DNA of 64,000 nucleotides from Paludisphaera borealis (GTDB taxonomy: Bacteria > Planctomycetota > Planctomycetia > Isosphaerales > Isosphaeraceae). The stretch lies in NCBI RefSeq assembly GCF_001956985.1, contig NZ_CP019082.1:3472001-3536000 (forward strand), in the 5' to 3' direction. Shown piece by piece: positions 42,533-52,145 of this stretch. Below the pieces are notes generated by a model. That model ran no database searches. It worked only from the letters and a program-made list of their open reading frames with translations, and was not told the DNA's origin. Within the stretch, counting starts at the first letter, position 1. Each line of letters starts with the position of its first letter. The translations under genes were made by a program, and so were the position numbers.

Positions 42533-43180
42533 GATTCACCGCCTATACAAAAAGGGAACCGGAGCGAACCGGCCCGTCCTGAATGATCGCCCGTCGGGGA
42601 CGCCGCGGAGCCTTCTCTAAATCTTCACATTCATAGTACCAGGCCAGGATCGCTGAACATTAGCTGAAGATTAAGTCCTGTTAACCCACGAAGGCGGGGC
42701 AGGCAGAAGACCGATCAGGGTGGTGTGAGCCTTTGAGGACGCGAAGACGTTCGAGGAGGGGACGACCGGCCTCGACAGCCCAGCCGGTCGTCGGGTCGGG
42801 AGTGAGGACGACGAGCCAACGCGCCACGCACGCCCCCCCGAGAAAGATTGCCGGTTCTCCTGAACAAACCAGATCCACAGATTACCCCAGCCAGCCCATG
42901 CCGCTCAGGTTGAATCGACTGACTCGCTTGCTTGACACCGGTCGAATGAGCCTTGTAAGAGCGCTCGAACCCAAGGGGCGAGGCGTGGAGGCGCGGCTTA
43001 ATGCAGGATACGCACGAGAATATCATGAAGAATTCGTGAAGACGAAGCCCAGGCGGGACTTTCGTGGCGTCGAGCACCGGCGTCTTGATTGACGGAATGC
43101 ACAAGGCGACTCCGACGATCGGTCTTCAGGCAGGACGCCTTCGCGAAGACGTGCGGTCGCTTCCAGGATGGAGGATTCTC
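42533..43180. other. Divergent regulatory region of the efflux system
   Basis: About 650 bp separate the minus-strand adaptor gene from the plus-strand TolC-like gene. It is less GC-rich around 42600-42690. I see no protein gene with a ribosome binding site. A candidate plus-strand promoter lies at 42932-42959. Confidence 0.5.
42932..42959 (+). promoter_or_regulatory. Candidate promoter for the TolC-like gene
   Basis: A perfect TTGACA (42932-42937) is followed after 16 bp by TGTAAG (42954-42959), which matches the -10 consensus at four of six positions. It would leave a leader of roughly 215 nt. Confidence 0.4.
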
Positions 43181-44803
43181 ATGAGACGAGACTCTGGAAT
43201 CAGAGGGCTCGCGCGGGCTGGACTGGCCCTGATGGTGGCGTTGCGAGCGTCGGCCGCCGGCGCGGCGGCTCCCGATGGACCAACTCACGCGGCCGACCGA
43301 ACCACGACGGCCGTCTCTCGATCCACGACGACCGGCTTGGAGCCCCTCCCAACTTCTCCCGCCGATGCGACTACGGTGCGATCTCCGAATCCCGGACGAT
43401 CGACGTCTCCCGATTCCATGATCGAGGAGGCCGCCAAGAAGCAGTCGGCGACGCTCCGGATCGATCTTCCCCCCGGCCGGGTGCTCCAGCCGATCGACCT
43501 GGTCAGCACGCTTCGGCTGGCGGGGGCGCGCAATGTGGACATCGCCATCGCCAGGCAGCAGATCAACCAGGCGCTGGCCGATCTGGGAAAAGCCCGGGCG
43601 CTCTGGCTGCCGTCCATCTTCTTCGGCCCGACCTTCTATCGCGCCGACGGGCAGGTCCAGACGGTCACGGGGCAGGTGCAGAACGTCAACCGTAATTCGC
43701 TGTACATCGGCGGGCTGATGTCGACGGCCAATGGATTCGCGGCGCCGTCGCCGGGTACGGGCTATCCGGCCGTGAACGGAATGTCGTCGGTCTTGCGGTT
43801 CTCGGATGCGATCTACGAGCCGATGGCAGCGCGACGGGACGCCGAGGCGACCCGGGCGAACCTATCGGCGCAGATCAACGACGCCCTGCTGGAGACCGCC
43901 GAGGCCTATTTCACCCTCCAGGAGGCGAGCGGCAAACTGGCGATCGCCCGCGAGGCGGCCGCCAACGCGGAGCTTCTCTCGGAAATCACCGGCGCCTACG
44001 CCGAGTCCGGCCAGGGGAAGACCGCCGACCACCACCGGGCGCTCGCCGAGCTGAATCACCAGCGGAAGTCGGTCCGGTTGCTCGTCGGCCAGTTGCAGGT
44101 CGCCTCGACCGACCTGGTTCGCCTGCTTTTGCTCGATCCCAAGCTGATCATCGCCCCGGTCGAGCCGGCCGAAGCCATCATCCACCTGATCCCGGACGAC
44201 GAGCCCATTGAGGCCTTGTTGTCCCAGGCGCTTGTTGGACGGCCGGAACTGGCTCAGTATCGCGAGCTGCTCAACGCGGCCGCCGTTCGGCTGAAGCAGG
44301 CTCGGCTCCGGCCGCTGATCCCCAGCCTCGGCCTGACAGTCTCGGGGGGCGGTTTCGGCGGCGGCAACAATTCGTTCTTCGGCAACTTCGGCATGCGGGG
44401 CGACTCGGCGGCCAGCCTGTTCTGGGAGCTGCACAACCTGGGGTTCGGCGACTGGGCCATCATGCGCCGCAAGTCCGCCGACCGCGAGGTCGCGAATCTC
44501 CAGTTGATCAAGATGGTCAACCAGGTTACGGCCGACGTAGCCGCGTCGTACGAGACCCGAAGCGCGGCGATCCTCCAGATCGAGGAATCGAAAAACACGG
44601 TCGTCGAGGCCGTTGAGTCGTTCAAGCTCAACGTGATCGACATCCGCCAAGGCGCCAACCTTCCCCGAGCGACCCGGCCGATCGAAGTCCTCCAGCCGAT
44701 CCAGGCGCTGGTCCAGGCCCGAACCGATTACCTGGATTCCGTCCTGACGTACAACCGCGCCCAATTCCGGCTCAAGCGGGCGATCGGTCTCCGTCCCGAT
44801 TAA
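43181..44803 (+). CDS. TolC-like outer-membrane efflux protein
   Basis: The 540-residue protein has a signal peptide (RAGLALMVALRASAAGAAAP), a Ser/Thr-rich linker, and two repeated outer-membrane efflux domains of long helices and strands (INQALADLGKARALWLPSIF; LLETAEAYFTLQEASGKLAI; LRPLIPSLGLTVSGGGFGGG; YLDSVLTYNRAQFRLKRAIG). These are typical of the trimeric channel that completes RND systems. ATG at 43181 has GGATGGAGGATT upstream. It is divergent from the adaptor and pump genes and very likely works with them. Confidence 0.9.
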   Translation: MRRDSGIRGLARAGLALMVALRASAAGAAAPDGPTHAADRTTTAVSRSTTTGLEPLPTSPADATTVRSPNPGRSTSPDSMIEEAAKKQSATLRIDLPPGRVLQPIDLVSTLRLAGARNVDIAIARQQINQALADLGKARALWLPSIFFGPTFYRADGQVQTVTGQVQNVNRNSLYIGGLMSTANGFAAPSPGTGYPAVNGMSSVLRFSDAIYEPMAARRDAEATRANLSAQINDALLETAEAYFTLQEASGKLAIAREAAANAELLSEITGAYAESGQGKTADHHRALAELNHQRKSVRLLVGQLQVASTDLVRLLLLDPKLIIAPVEPAEAIIHLIPDDEPIEALLSQALVGRPELAQYRELLNAAAVRLKQARLRPLIPSLGLTVSGGGFGGGNNSFFGNFGMRGDSAASLFWELHNLGFGDWAIMRRKSADREVANLQLIKMVNQVTADVAASYETRSAAILQIEESKNTVVEAVESFKLNVIDIRQGANLPRATRPIEVLQPIQALVQARTDYLDSVLTYNRAQFRLKRAIGLRPD

Positions 44804-44931
44804 TTAATCGGCGTAACCGAATCTCCCCGCCGCTACGAGGACGGGGACTTCGTCCAGGGCTTGATCGTGTCGCCCGGTGCGACCGAGCCGGGCGGCGCGG
44901 TCGACGGATGGGGAGGAAGGGAGAGATTCAG

Positions 44932-45005
44932 GGTGGCTGACGGGATTCGAACCCGCGATATCCAGATCCACAATCTGGTGCCTTAACCGCTAGGCCACAG
45001 CCACC
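44932..45005 (-). tRNA. tRNA-His(GUG)
   Basis: On the minus strand the acceptor is GTGGCTG/CAGCCAC with an encoded extra G at position -1 facing discriminator C, the hallmark of tRNA-His. The anticodon loop TTGTGGA gives anticodon GTG, and the T-arm is GCGGG-TTCGAAT-CCCGT. Confidence 0.95.
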
Positions 45006-45138
45006 ATCGCTCAGTGCTCTAGAGACACCATAAACTCAGGGCCGGGTTCGCGTCAAGCCGACGAATTGCAGAAGCTCAGAGTTCCATCGCCGGGCTCCGA
45101 TCTAGGGGAGGCGATTGGTCGTCGCGATGGAGAATCGG

Positions 45139-45242
45139 CGGGCGCTGGGAAGTCGGCTGCGCAGGGGCTCGGGAAAATCGCTTTACGCTCTCGTTCGGGC
45201 GCTGGGAAGTCGGCTGCGCAGGGGCTCGGGAAAATCGCTTTA
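45139..45242. repeat. Tandem 57-bp direct repeat, two copies
   Basis: Positions 45139-45185 and 45196-45242 are identical over 47 nt and spaced by 57 nt. The shared sequence begins CGGGCGCTGGGAAGTCGGCT. It lies between tRNA-His and the oxidoreductase gene; the 390-bp interval otherwise holds nothing recognisable. Confidence 0.8.
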
Positions 45243-45394
45243 AGCTCTTGACTAGCCGTCATAAACTCTTGACGCTGGCGTGTCGTGGTGCTGGTATGAG
45301 GCGGACGTCCGGGGCAGGTTCCCAGCGTCGGGTTCGCGTGAGTGGACGGGTTCTCTGGCAGACCCTTTCGAGGCAAGACGGGGCGACGAAGAAC

Positions 45395-46399
45395 ATGGCG
45401 ACTTCCGTGCTGCGGATCGGGATTGCCGGCTGCGGCCAGGCTGCGCGGATTCACGTGGATCGGCTGCTCGATCAGCCGGACCTCGAGATCGTCGGCTGCG
45501 CCGATTCTCACCGCGAGTCGGCCGAGAAGCTGGCCGGTCGGATCGCCGAAAAGTCGAGCAAGCCGCCCGCCGTCTTCAGCGACTACCGCGAGCTGCTGGA
45601 ACTGCCTCTGGACGCCCTGGCCGTCTTCACGCCGCACCTGTTCCACTACCGGCTGACCATGGACGCTCTCCAGGCGGGTTGCCACGTCTTCGTCGAGAAG
45701 CCGCTGTCGACGAACTCGCAGGAGGCCGCCGACATCGTCAGCCTCGCCCGCGGCCGCCAGCGCAAGGTGGGCGTCGGGCACCAGTACCGCCTTCGCCCCA
45801 GTCTGATCGAGGCTCGCAAGCGGTTGGCGGCCGACGCCATCGGCCCGCTTCGCCTGGTCACGGCCGTGATGGCCCAGCCCTGGCTGGCCAAGCAGCAAGG
45901 GCAGGGGGCCGAAAGCTCATGGCGGTTCGATCCCAAGATCGCCGGCGGCGGGCTCCTGTCCGACGCCGGCGACCACCTGATCGACGCCTTGCTGTGGACG
46001 TCGGGCCGCGCCGCGCATGAGGTCTTCGCGGTGCAGAGCAAGCTCCCCACGGGCCTCGACGTCGTGACCGCCGCGACGATCCGCCTGGCGGGGGACGCTC
46101 CTGCGACCCTGGCCCTCTCGGGCGTCTCGCGCGGCAGCCTATTCGAGCTGACTTTCTTCGGCGAGCGAGGACGGATCCGCGCCACCGACGTCGTCTTCGA
46201 GATCGACGACGGCGAGGGGGCCGCCGCCAGGCAGGTCGACCTCCCCGCCGCCGGGGAATCGATCGACGGCAACTTCCTGGCCGCGCTGCGAGGCGAAGCC
46301 CCGCTCTCATGCCCGGCCGACGAAGCGCTCGACACGGTGCGTCTGAGCGAGGCGATCGCCCGATCGGCGGCCGCCGGGCAAGTCGTCCAGGTGGTCTGA
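45395..46399 (+). CDS. Gfo/Idh/MocA-family oxidoreductase
   Basis: The 334-residue NAD(P)-dependent dehydrogenase family member has a Rossmann start (LRIGIAGCGQAARIHVDRL), the EKPLS motif (HVFVEKPLSTNSQEA), and the DAGDHLIDALLW segment with the His-Asp pair common in sugar dehydrogenases of this family. The substrate, probably a sugar or inositol derivative, cannot be assigned. ATG at 45395 is chosen because the Rossmann motif starts right after it; the ribosome binding site is weak. The planctomycete signature of many Gfo/Idh proteins with Tat signals is absent here, so it is cytoplasmic. Confidence 0.88.
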   Translation: MATSVLRIGIAGCGQAARIHVDRLLDQPDLEIVGCADSHRESAEKLAGRIAEKSSKPPAVFSDYRELLELPLDALAVFTPHLFHYRLTMDALQAGCHVFVEKPLSTNSQEAADIVSLARGRQRKVGVGHQYRLRPSLIEARKRLAADAIGPLRLVTAVMAQPWLAKQQGQGAESSWRFDPKIAGGGLLSDAGDHLIDALLWTSGRAAHEVFAVQSKLPTGLDVVTAATIRLAGDAPATLALSGVSRGSLFELTFFGERGRIRATDVVFEIDDGEGAAARQVDLPAAGESIDGNFLAALRGEAPLSCPADEALDTVRLSEAIARSAAAGQVVQVV

Positions 46400-46792
46400 T
46401 CGTCTCGTTTTGGTCCACTCGATCCGGGCTCGCGTGCGGCCCAAGGTCCGGTTGCAGGGATTTTCCGGAGTCTGACTTGAACCAGCCCCCGCAACAGCGT
46501 ACGACTCTTTTCAAGGCGCTGGGCGGGTCTTGCCGAACAAACCGGAGTACGCCTTCGGGGTCGCCCTTCAGGACGGCGGAACACCGCCCGGAAACCGACC
46601 CGCGGGCTCTCGCATCGAGGTGGTCAACCTCGGCGATTTCGATACTTGACAACGATACGTGACGTTGACTAGGACTGAGCCTCTACCCCCCATTGACTCC
46701 ATCGATCAACCGAAGGAACGAAGCGACGTTTCGAGACTCCTCGTTTCGAGCGAACGCTCCTTCCGGCATCCCCTGGCCTGAGGACCGGATTC
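46400..46792. other. Intergenic region with a candidate promoter
   Basis: No protein gene is supported in this interval of about 390 bp. A perfect TTGACA at 46646-46651 with TAGGAC 18 bp downstream (46670-46675) may be the promoter of the acidic protein gene at 46793, although the -10 match is poor. Confidence 0.35.
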
Positions 46793-47146
46793 ATGTTCGA
46801 ACTTGCGACGACGATTGCGACCCTGGAAGCTCCGACGACTCCTGAGGAATCCTGGGACGGCTGGAAGACCTCGACATCCCTCCTCGACGCGCGTCATCCC
46901 GGCGAGGAAGAAGAGGAATTCGAGGAAGAGGACGACATCGACTCGGAAGAAGAAGAGTTCGACGACGAGTTCGAGGAAGAAGACGACATCGACGACGACT
47001 TCGACGACGATGAGGAGGACGAAGTGGACGACGAAATCGACGAAGAGATCGACGACATCGACATTGAGGAAGACGACGAATTCGACGATGACGACGACGA
47101 CGAGTTCGACGACCTCGACGACGAAGAGGAAGAAGACATCGACTGA
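46793..47146 (+). CDS. Extremely acidic Asp/Glu-repeat protein
   Basis: The 117-residue product has a short ordinary N-terminus (MFELATTIATLEAPTTPEES) and then about 80 residues that are almost entirely Asp and Glu, with single Ile, Phe, Val or Leu spaced every few residues (for example EFEEEDDIDSEEEEFDDEF). There is no Lys or Arg after about residue 35. I cannot assign a function. Such tails can bind basic proteins, chelate cations or mimic DNA. Two strong hairpins follow the stop codon, which supports a real transcription unit. Low-complexity DNA makes a chance frame conceivable. Confidence 0.6.
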   Translation: MFELATTIATLEAPTTPEESWDGWKTSTSLLDARHPGEEEEEFEEEDDIDSEEEEFDDEFEEEDDIDDDFDDDEEDEVDDEIDEEIDDIDIEEDDEFDDDDDDEFDDLDDEEEEDID

Positions 47147-47163
47147 TTGATTCGAGGTCCACA

Positions 47164-47233
47164 ACGCGATCCAGGGTGCTGGATCGCGTCATGGCGGTCC
47201 TGGCGGGGGCGTGATCCGACTCATCACGCCCCC
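47164..47233 (+). terminator. Two strong tandem hairpins after the acidic gene
   Basis: ACGCGATCCAG-GGTG-CTGGATCGCGT (47164-47189, 11 perfect pairs) is followed by GGGGGCGTGAT (47205-47215) pairing perfectly with ATCACGCCCCC (47223-47233). Neither has a T-run, so they may act as RNA stabilisers or Rho-type end points instead of intrinsic terminators. Confidence 0.45.
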
Positions 47234-47461
47234 GTGCGTTTCCCGACGGCCCGGACCGCGAGACCAATCGATCCAGGTGGTCGTTGCTCGCCATTGGCTA
47301 CCCCTCTGGAAGTTGACGGCCCTGATCGGCCTCGTCGCGGTCGGACTGGCGTGCGTTCGCTACAATACGTTCTGGTCTTTGAGCGCCCTTCGACCAGACC
47401 AAAGAATAAATGCAAGCACTCGCCCAAGCCAGGCGAAATCGAAATCCTCCTCGCCTCCATC

Positions 47462-47481
47462 AAGGCCGTTTCGGCTTTTTT
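47462..47481 (+). terminator. Small intrinsic terminator
   Basis: AAGGCCG-TTT-CGGCTTT pairs over seven positions (one G-T) and ends in a T6 run. It lies between the acidic protein gene and the small TPR gene; the surrounding 520-bp gap has no other supported gene. Confidence 0.5.
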
Positions 47482-47667
47482 CAACTCAACTTAATGTCTT
47501 GTTACGTAACGACCTGAGAATTCTTCAGGATGCTTCGGGGAATGCGTCTTGTCGCCCGAGTTTCGTTCCGGCTATCCTTAAAGGTCTTGCCAGGTCGGCC
47601 TCCTCGTTCCGTGTTCTCGTTGGACGAGTCGAGACTCCGCCTGGATGGCATGAAGGGAGCAGTTGCG

Positions 47668-48108
47668 ATGGGCGAACCGAACGATTGGACGGGAGATTAT
47701 TCTGCGGATCGCCCGTCTCGCGACACTTCCACGCGTCGGCTGCGCGAACAATCCCAGCGCGACTTCGAAATCGAGTTCCTGGCTGGGATTCTCGAGCGCG
47801 ACCCTTATTTCGTCGACGCCCTCCGGGTTCACGCCACCAACCTGGCGGCCAAGGGCCAATATTCCCGCGCCTTGCAACTCGACCGCCGCCTCGTCCGGCT
47901 CCTGCCCGAAGACGCAATCGCCTGGTACAACCTAGCTTGTAGCTACGCCTTGCTGGGGATGATCGATCCCGCCTTCGCCGGCCTGCAACGGGCCCTCGAA
48001 CTTGGCTATCGCTGTCAGGAGCGGCTGCGACACGACGCCGACCTGAAGACGCTGCGTCAGGACCCTCGGTTCTACCGCCTGATCCGGCGGTTCGAATTCA
48101 TCTTCTGA
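47668..48108 (+). CDS. Small TPR-domain protein
   Basis: The 146-residue protein contains two to three TPR helices (FLAGILERDPYFVDALRVHA, RALQLDRRLVRLLPEDAIAW, YNLACSYALLGMIDPAFAGL) and the C-terminal block LRQDPRFYRLIRRFEF common in planctomycete TPR proteins. No signal peptide is seen, so it is probably cytoplasmic. ATG at 47668 is preferred because AAGGGAG sits nine bases upstream; earlier in-frame ATG codons exist at 47530 and 47650. Partner unknown. Confidence 0.75.
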   Translation: MGEPNDWTGDYSADRPSRDTSTRRLREQSQRDFEIEFLAGILERDPYFVDALRVHATNLAAKGQYSRALQLDRRLVRLLPEDAIAWYNLACSYALLGMIDPAFAGLQRALELGYRCQERLRHDADLKTLRQDPRFYRLIRRFEFIF

Positions 48109-48234
48109 TTGGACCTTCGACTGACGAGCCGGTCTCCCGCGATCCGCACCCGAGAATCGTCGGGGTTCGTCGATTCCCGGCCGGTGGGCGACGCCCGCCC
48201 TCCCTTTGATTGATTCCAGCCCACGGAAAGCGCG

Positions 48235-49065
48235 ATGACCCATCACGACTGGGAGCAGGTTCAACAGGCCACGCGGACGGTGCGGTCGGCATGGCGGGGG
48301 AGTCCCAAGATCGGCCTCGTGCTGGGCACCGGCCTGGGCGCGCTGGCCGGGGAGATCGAGTCGGCCGTCGCCATCCCGTATCCCGAGATCCCCCACTTCC
48401 CGCGCGCGACGGTCGAGAGCCACAAGGGCCAGCTCGTCTGCGGCGAACTGGCCGGCGGTTCGGTGGTCGCGATGGAGGGCCGGTTCCACCTCTACGAAGG
48501 CTACACGCCCGCCCAGGTGACGTTCCCGATCCGGGTGATGAAGGAGCTGGGCTGCGAGCTGCTGATCGTCTCCAACGCCTGCGGCGGGCTGAACCCGCAG
48601 TTTGCGAAGGGTGATCTGATGGTGATCGAGGACCACATCAACCTCCTCGGCGCCAACCCCCTGATTGGTCCCAACGACGATCGCCTCGGCCCCCGGTTCC
48701 CCGACATGATCGAGCCCTACGACCGGGCGCTCCAGGACCTGGCGCTGCGGGTCGCGCTCGAGGCGAACATCGTGGCGCATCGCGGGGTCTACGTGGCGGT
48801 GACCGGCCCCAACCTGGAGACCCGGGCCGAGTACCGGTTCCTCCGCGGCATCGGCGCCGACGTCGTCGGCATGTCGACGATCCCCGAGGTGGTGACCGCC
48901 GTTCACGCCGGGATCAAGGTGCTGGGCTTCTCGATCGTCACCGACATGTGCCTGCCCGACGCCCTGAAGCCGGTTCGCATCGAAGAGATCATCGCCGTCG
49001 CCAACCAGGCCGAGGCCAAGCTCAGGACCATCGTCCGGGGCGTGCTGGAACGCTGGCGGGCCTGA
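48235..49065 (+). CDS. Purine nucleoside phosphorylase homologue (trimeric PNP/MTAP type)
   Basis: PNP splits purine nucleosides with phosphate in purine salvage. The 276-residue product has the phosphate loop LVLGTGLGALAGE, SHKGQLVCG, the RFHLYEGY motif, SNACGGLN and the base-binding Glu195 (GPNLETRAEY). At the purine-specificity site, where PNP has Thr-Asn-Lys (human Asn243), this protein has Thr236-Asp237-Met (SIVTDMCLPDAL). In human PNP the Asn-to-Asp change is known to admit 6-aminopurines, so adenosine-type substrates are possible. It lies just upstream of ileS, separated by a dispersed palindrome. Confidence 0.88.
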   Translation: MTHHDWEQVQQATRTVRSAWRGSPKIGLVLGTGLGALAGEIESAVAIPYPEIPHFPRATVESHKGQLVCGELAGGSVVAMEGRFHLYEGYTPAQVTFPIRVMKELGCELLIVSNACGGLNPQFAKGDLMVIEDHINLLGANPLIGPNDDRLGPRFPDMIEPYDRALQDLALRVALEANIVAHRGVYVAVTGPNLETRAEYRFLRGIGADVVGMSTIPEVVTAVHAGIKVLGFSIVTDMCLPDALKPVRIEEIIAVANQAEAKLRTIVRGVLERWRA

Positions 49066-49122
49066 GCGGCGGCGGCTTCGCTCCGAAATACAATCGCTGC
49101 AAAAAGACGCCGCAAGAGTCAA

Positions 49123-49205
49123 GGGTGCCACGGGTTCCGTCCTCGGAACCCGTGAAGGCCAGGCCCGGCGGCGCACGGGTTCCGAGGACGGAACCCGTGG
49201 CACCC
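49123..49205. repeat. 32-bp perfect inverted repeat (family B)
   Basis: Arms 49123-49154 and 49174-49205 are exact reverse complements with a 19-nt loop. Each arm is itself partly palindromic (CGGGTTCC-GTCCTC-GGAACCCG), so cruciform or double-hairpin folding is possible. It lies between the phosphorylase gene and ileS. Confidence 0.8.
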
Positions 49206-49296
49206 CAAAAAGTAACGTGAATCGGCCCTGATTTTCATAGGGTCGGGTGTCCCAAACTGGCGACATGACGATTGGCCCCAGGAAGATTCGAGCACG

Positions 49297-52145
49297 ATGT
49301 CCACCAACGCCAAGCCCTACAAAGAGACTCTGAACCTGCCGTCGACCGAGTTCGACATGAAGGCGAACCTGACCGTCCGCGAGCCGAAGATCCAGGCTCT
49401 CTGGCAGGAGCAGGACCTCTACGGGCAGATTCGCCAGGCCCGGGCCAAGAGCCCGCGCCGGGTGCTCCACGACGGACCGCCGTACGCCAACGGCGAGATC
49501 CACATGGGCACCGCGCTCAATAAGATGCTCAAGGACTTCGTCGTCCGCTCGCTCACGATGCGCGGGTTCGACAGCCCGTACATCCCCGGCTGGGACTGCC
49601 ACGGCCTGCCGATCGAGCACAAGGTCGTCAAGGATCTCGGCTCCAAGGCCGCGACCCTGAGCCAGGCCGAGATCCGGTCGCTCTGCCAGACCGAGGCGCT
49701 GAAGTGGGTCGACGTCCAGCGCAAGCAGTTCCGCCGCCTCGGCGTGATGGGCGACTGGGAGAACCCCTACCTGACCCTCGATCCCCGCTACGAGGCCGGC
49801 ATCCTCGACGTCCTGGCCGACCTGCTCGACGGCGGCTACGTCTTCCGCCAGCTCAAGCCGATCCACTGGTGCATCTCGGACCGCACGGCGCTGGCCGAGG
49901 CCGAGCTGGAATACCACGACGAGACCACGCCGAGCGTCTACGTGAACTTCGCGATGGTCTCGGGCGTCCCCGCCGCCTGGACCGAGGCCGACGGCTCGAC
50001 CGACGCCGACTGGCGGGCGATGATCTGGACCACCACCCCTGGACCCTGCCGGCCAACGTCGCCATCGCCGCCCACGCCGACCTCAACTACGCGGGAGTGC
50101 GGTACAACGACCCCGACACCGGCATGACGGTCCGCGTCATCCTGGCCGCCGACCTCGTCGCCAAGGTCATGGGCCTGCGGAAGATCGCCGACTTCACCGA
50201 GGTCGGCCGCTGCAAGGGGAGGGCACTTGAACACGCCCAGTATCGGCACCCGTTCATCGACCGGATCTCGCCGATCGTGCTGGCGAACTACGTCAGCGTC
50301 GAGGACGGCACCGGCCTGGTCCACACCGCGCCCGGGCACGGCGGCGAGGACTACCAGACCGGCCGGGCCTACCAGCTTCCGGTCCTCAGCCCCGTCGACC
50401 CCGCGGGCAAGTTCACGGCCGAGGCCCCCGAGTGGCTCGTGGGCCAGCAGGTGTTCGCCGCCAATCCCAAGGTGGTCGAGCATCTGAGGCAGTCGGGCGC
50501 CCTCTACTTCGAGCAGCCGCTGACGCACAGCTACCCCCACTGCTGGCGCTGCAAGAAGCCGGTGATCTTCCGGGCGACCGAGCAATGGTTCGTCGGCGTC
50601 GACCGCAACGACCTGCGCGGTCGGACCCTCGAAGCGATCCGCAACGACGTCAACTGGCTGCCGTCGTGGGGCCAGTCGCGGATCGAGGCGATGGTGTCGC
50701 TCCGGCCCGACTGGTGCATCAGCCGGCAGCGGTCGTGGGGCGTGCCGATCCCCGCCCTCGGCTGCACGAGCTGCCACACCCAGTTGCTCACCGCCGACAC
50801 GGTCCGTCATTTCCGCGACCTCTTCCGGGCCGAGGGCGCCGACGCCTGGTTCACCAAGTCGGCCGAGGAGATCGCGCCGCCGGGGGCGTCGTGTCCCAGT
50901 TGCGGCGGCACGAGCTTCCGCAAGGAGGGGGACATCCTCGACGTCTGGTTCGAGAGCGGGTCGAGCCACCGCGCGGTGCTCGCCGGCGACTTCGAGCTGG
51001 GCTTCCCCGCGTTCATGTACCTGGAAGGCTCTGACCAGCATCGCGGCTGGTTCCAGTCGTCGATCCTGACCTCCGTGGGGACCCGGGGTAAGGCCCCGTT
51101 CGAGACCGTCCTGACCCACGGGTTCGTGGTCGACGACAAGGGCGCGAAGATGGCGAAATCGGGCGGCAACGCCGTGGCCGCCGTCAAGGCGACCGAGCAA
51201 TACGGCGCCGACGTCCTCCGCCTGATGTTCGCGAGCATGGACTTCGCCGACGACATCCGGATCAGCGAACGGGCGATCAAGGAGACATCCGAATCGTACC
51301 GAAAAATCCGCAACACCTTCCGCTACCTCCTCGGCAACCTCGAAGACTATGAGACCCTCGACCCGTCGAGCGTCGACGTCTCGACCCTGCACGAGCTGGA
51401 CCTCTGGGCGCTGGGACAGCTCAACAACGTAGTCCGCGACGTGGTCGCGGCCTACGAGCGGTTCGAGTTCTACCGGGTCTATCAGCGGATCTACCAGTTC
51501 TTCTCGGTCGAGCTTTCGAGCTTCTATCTGGACGTCCTCAAGGACCGCCTCTACGCCGAAGCGCCCGCCGGCCCCGACCGCGTCGCCGCTCAGTTCGTCC
51601 TGTCGCGGCTGCACGACGTCCTGGTCCGGCTGCTGGCCCCGATCATCCCGCACACCGGCGAGGAACTGTGGGGCTACCTCCCCGCCGGGCAGGGCTATCC
51701 GGCCAGCGTCCACCTGGCGAAGTTCCCCGAGCCCGACCCGCGCTGGGACGACGCCGACCGCGACGCACGGTGGACGACGCTCCTCGAAGCCCGCGACGCC
51801 GTCCTCAAGTCGCTGGAAGCTCTCCGCAAGGACAAGACGATCGGCAGCGCCCAGGAAGCTTCGGTGGTGATCTCGGCCGCCGAGGCCGATCTGCCGCTCC
51901 TGGAAGCGCATCGCGACCTCCTGGCCACGCTCTGCATCGTGTCGGAACTCGACGTCAAAGCCGCCTCGACGCCGGCCCCAGGGGGCGAGCGGTTCCAGGT
52001 TGCGGCCGTCCGGTCGCCGCACGGCAAGTGCGAGCGGTGCTGGAACTACCGGTCGACGGTCGGCCAGAACACCGAGCACCCGACGCTCTGCGAGCGGTGC
52101 GCCCGGGTGATCACGGCCCAGGCCGAGAAAGGCCCGGCCAAATGA
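49297..52145 (+). CDS. ileS: Isoleucyl-tRNA synthetase with apparent one-base frameshift
   Basis: IleRS charges tRNA-Ile and edits valine. Two overlapping frames together encode a full-length enzyme of about 949 residues. Frame 1 carries the class I signature PYANGEIHMGTALNK (HxGT variant of HIGH) up to MIWTTTP near 50040. The next frame resumes with WTLPANVAIAAHADL and carries the editing domain, KMAKS (KMSKS variant) and the C-terminal zinc site (CERCWNY, CERCARV). The universal TTPWTLPAN motif is split exactly at ACCACCACCCCTGG, which needs one more C. Either the sequence lost a base in the C-run or the gene is truly frameshifted; the stop overlaps purN by ATGA. Confidence 0.88.

Noticed and set aside
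46894-47139. Ser-rich minus-strand frame opposite the acidic protein
   Set aside because: It is the antisense reading of GAC/GAA codons and has no ribosome binding site.
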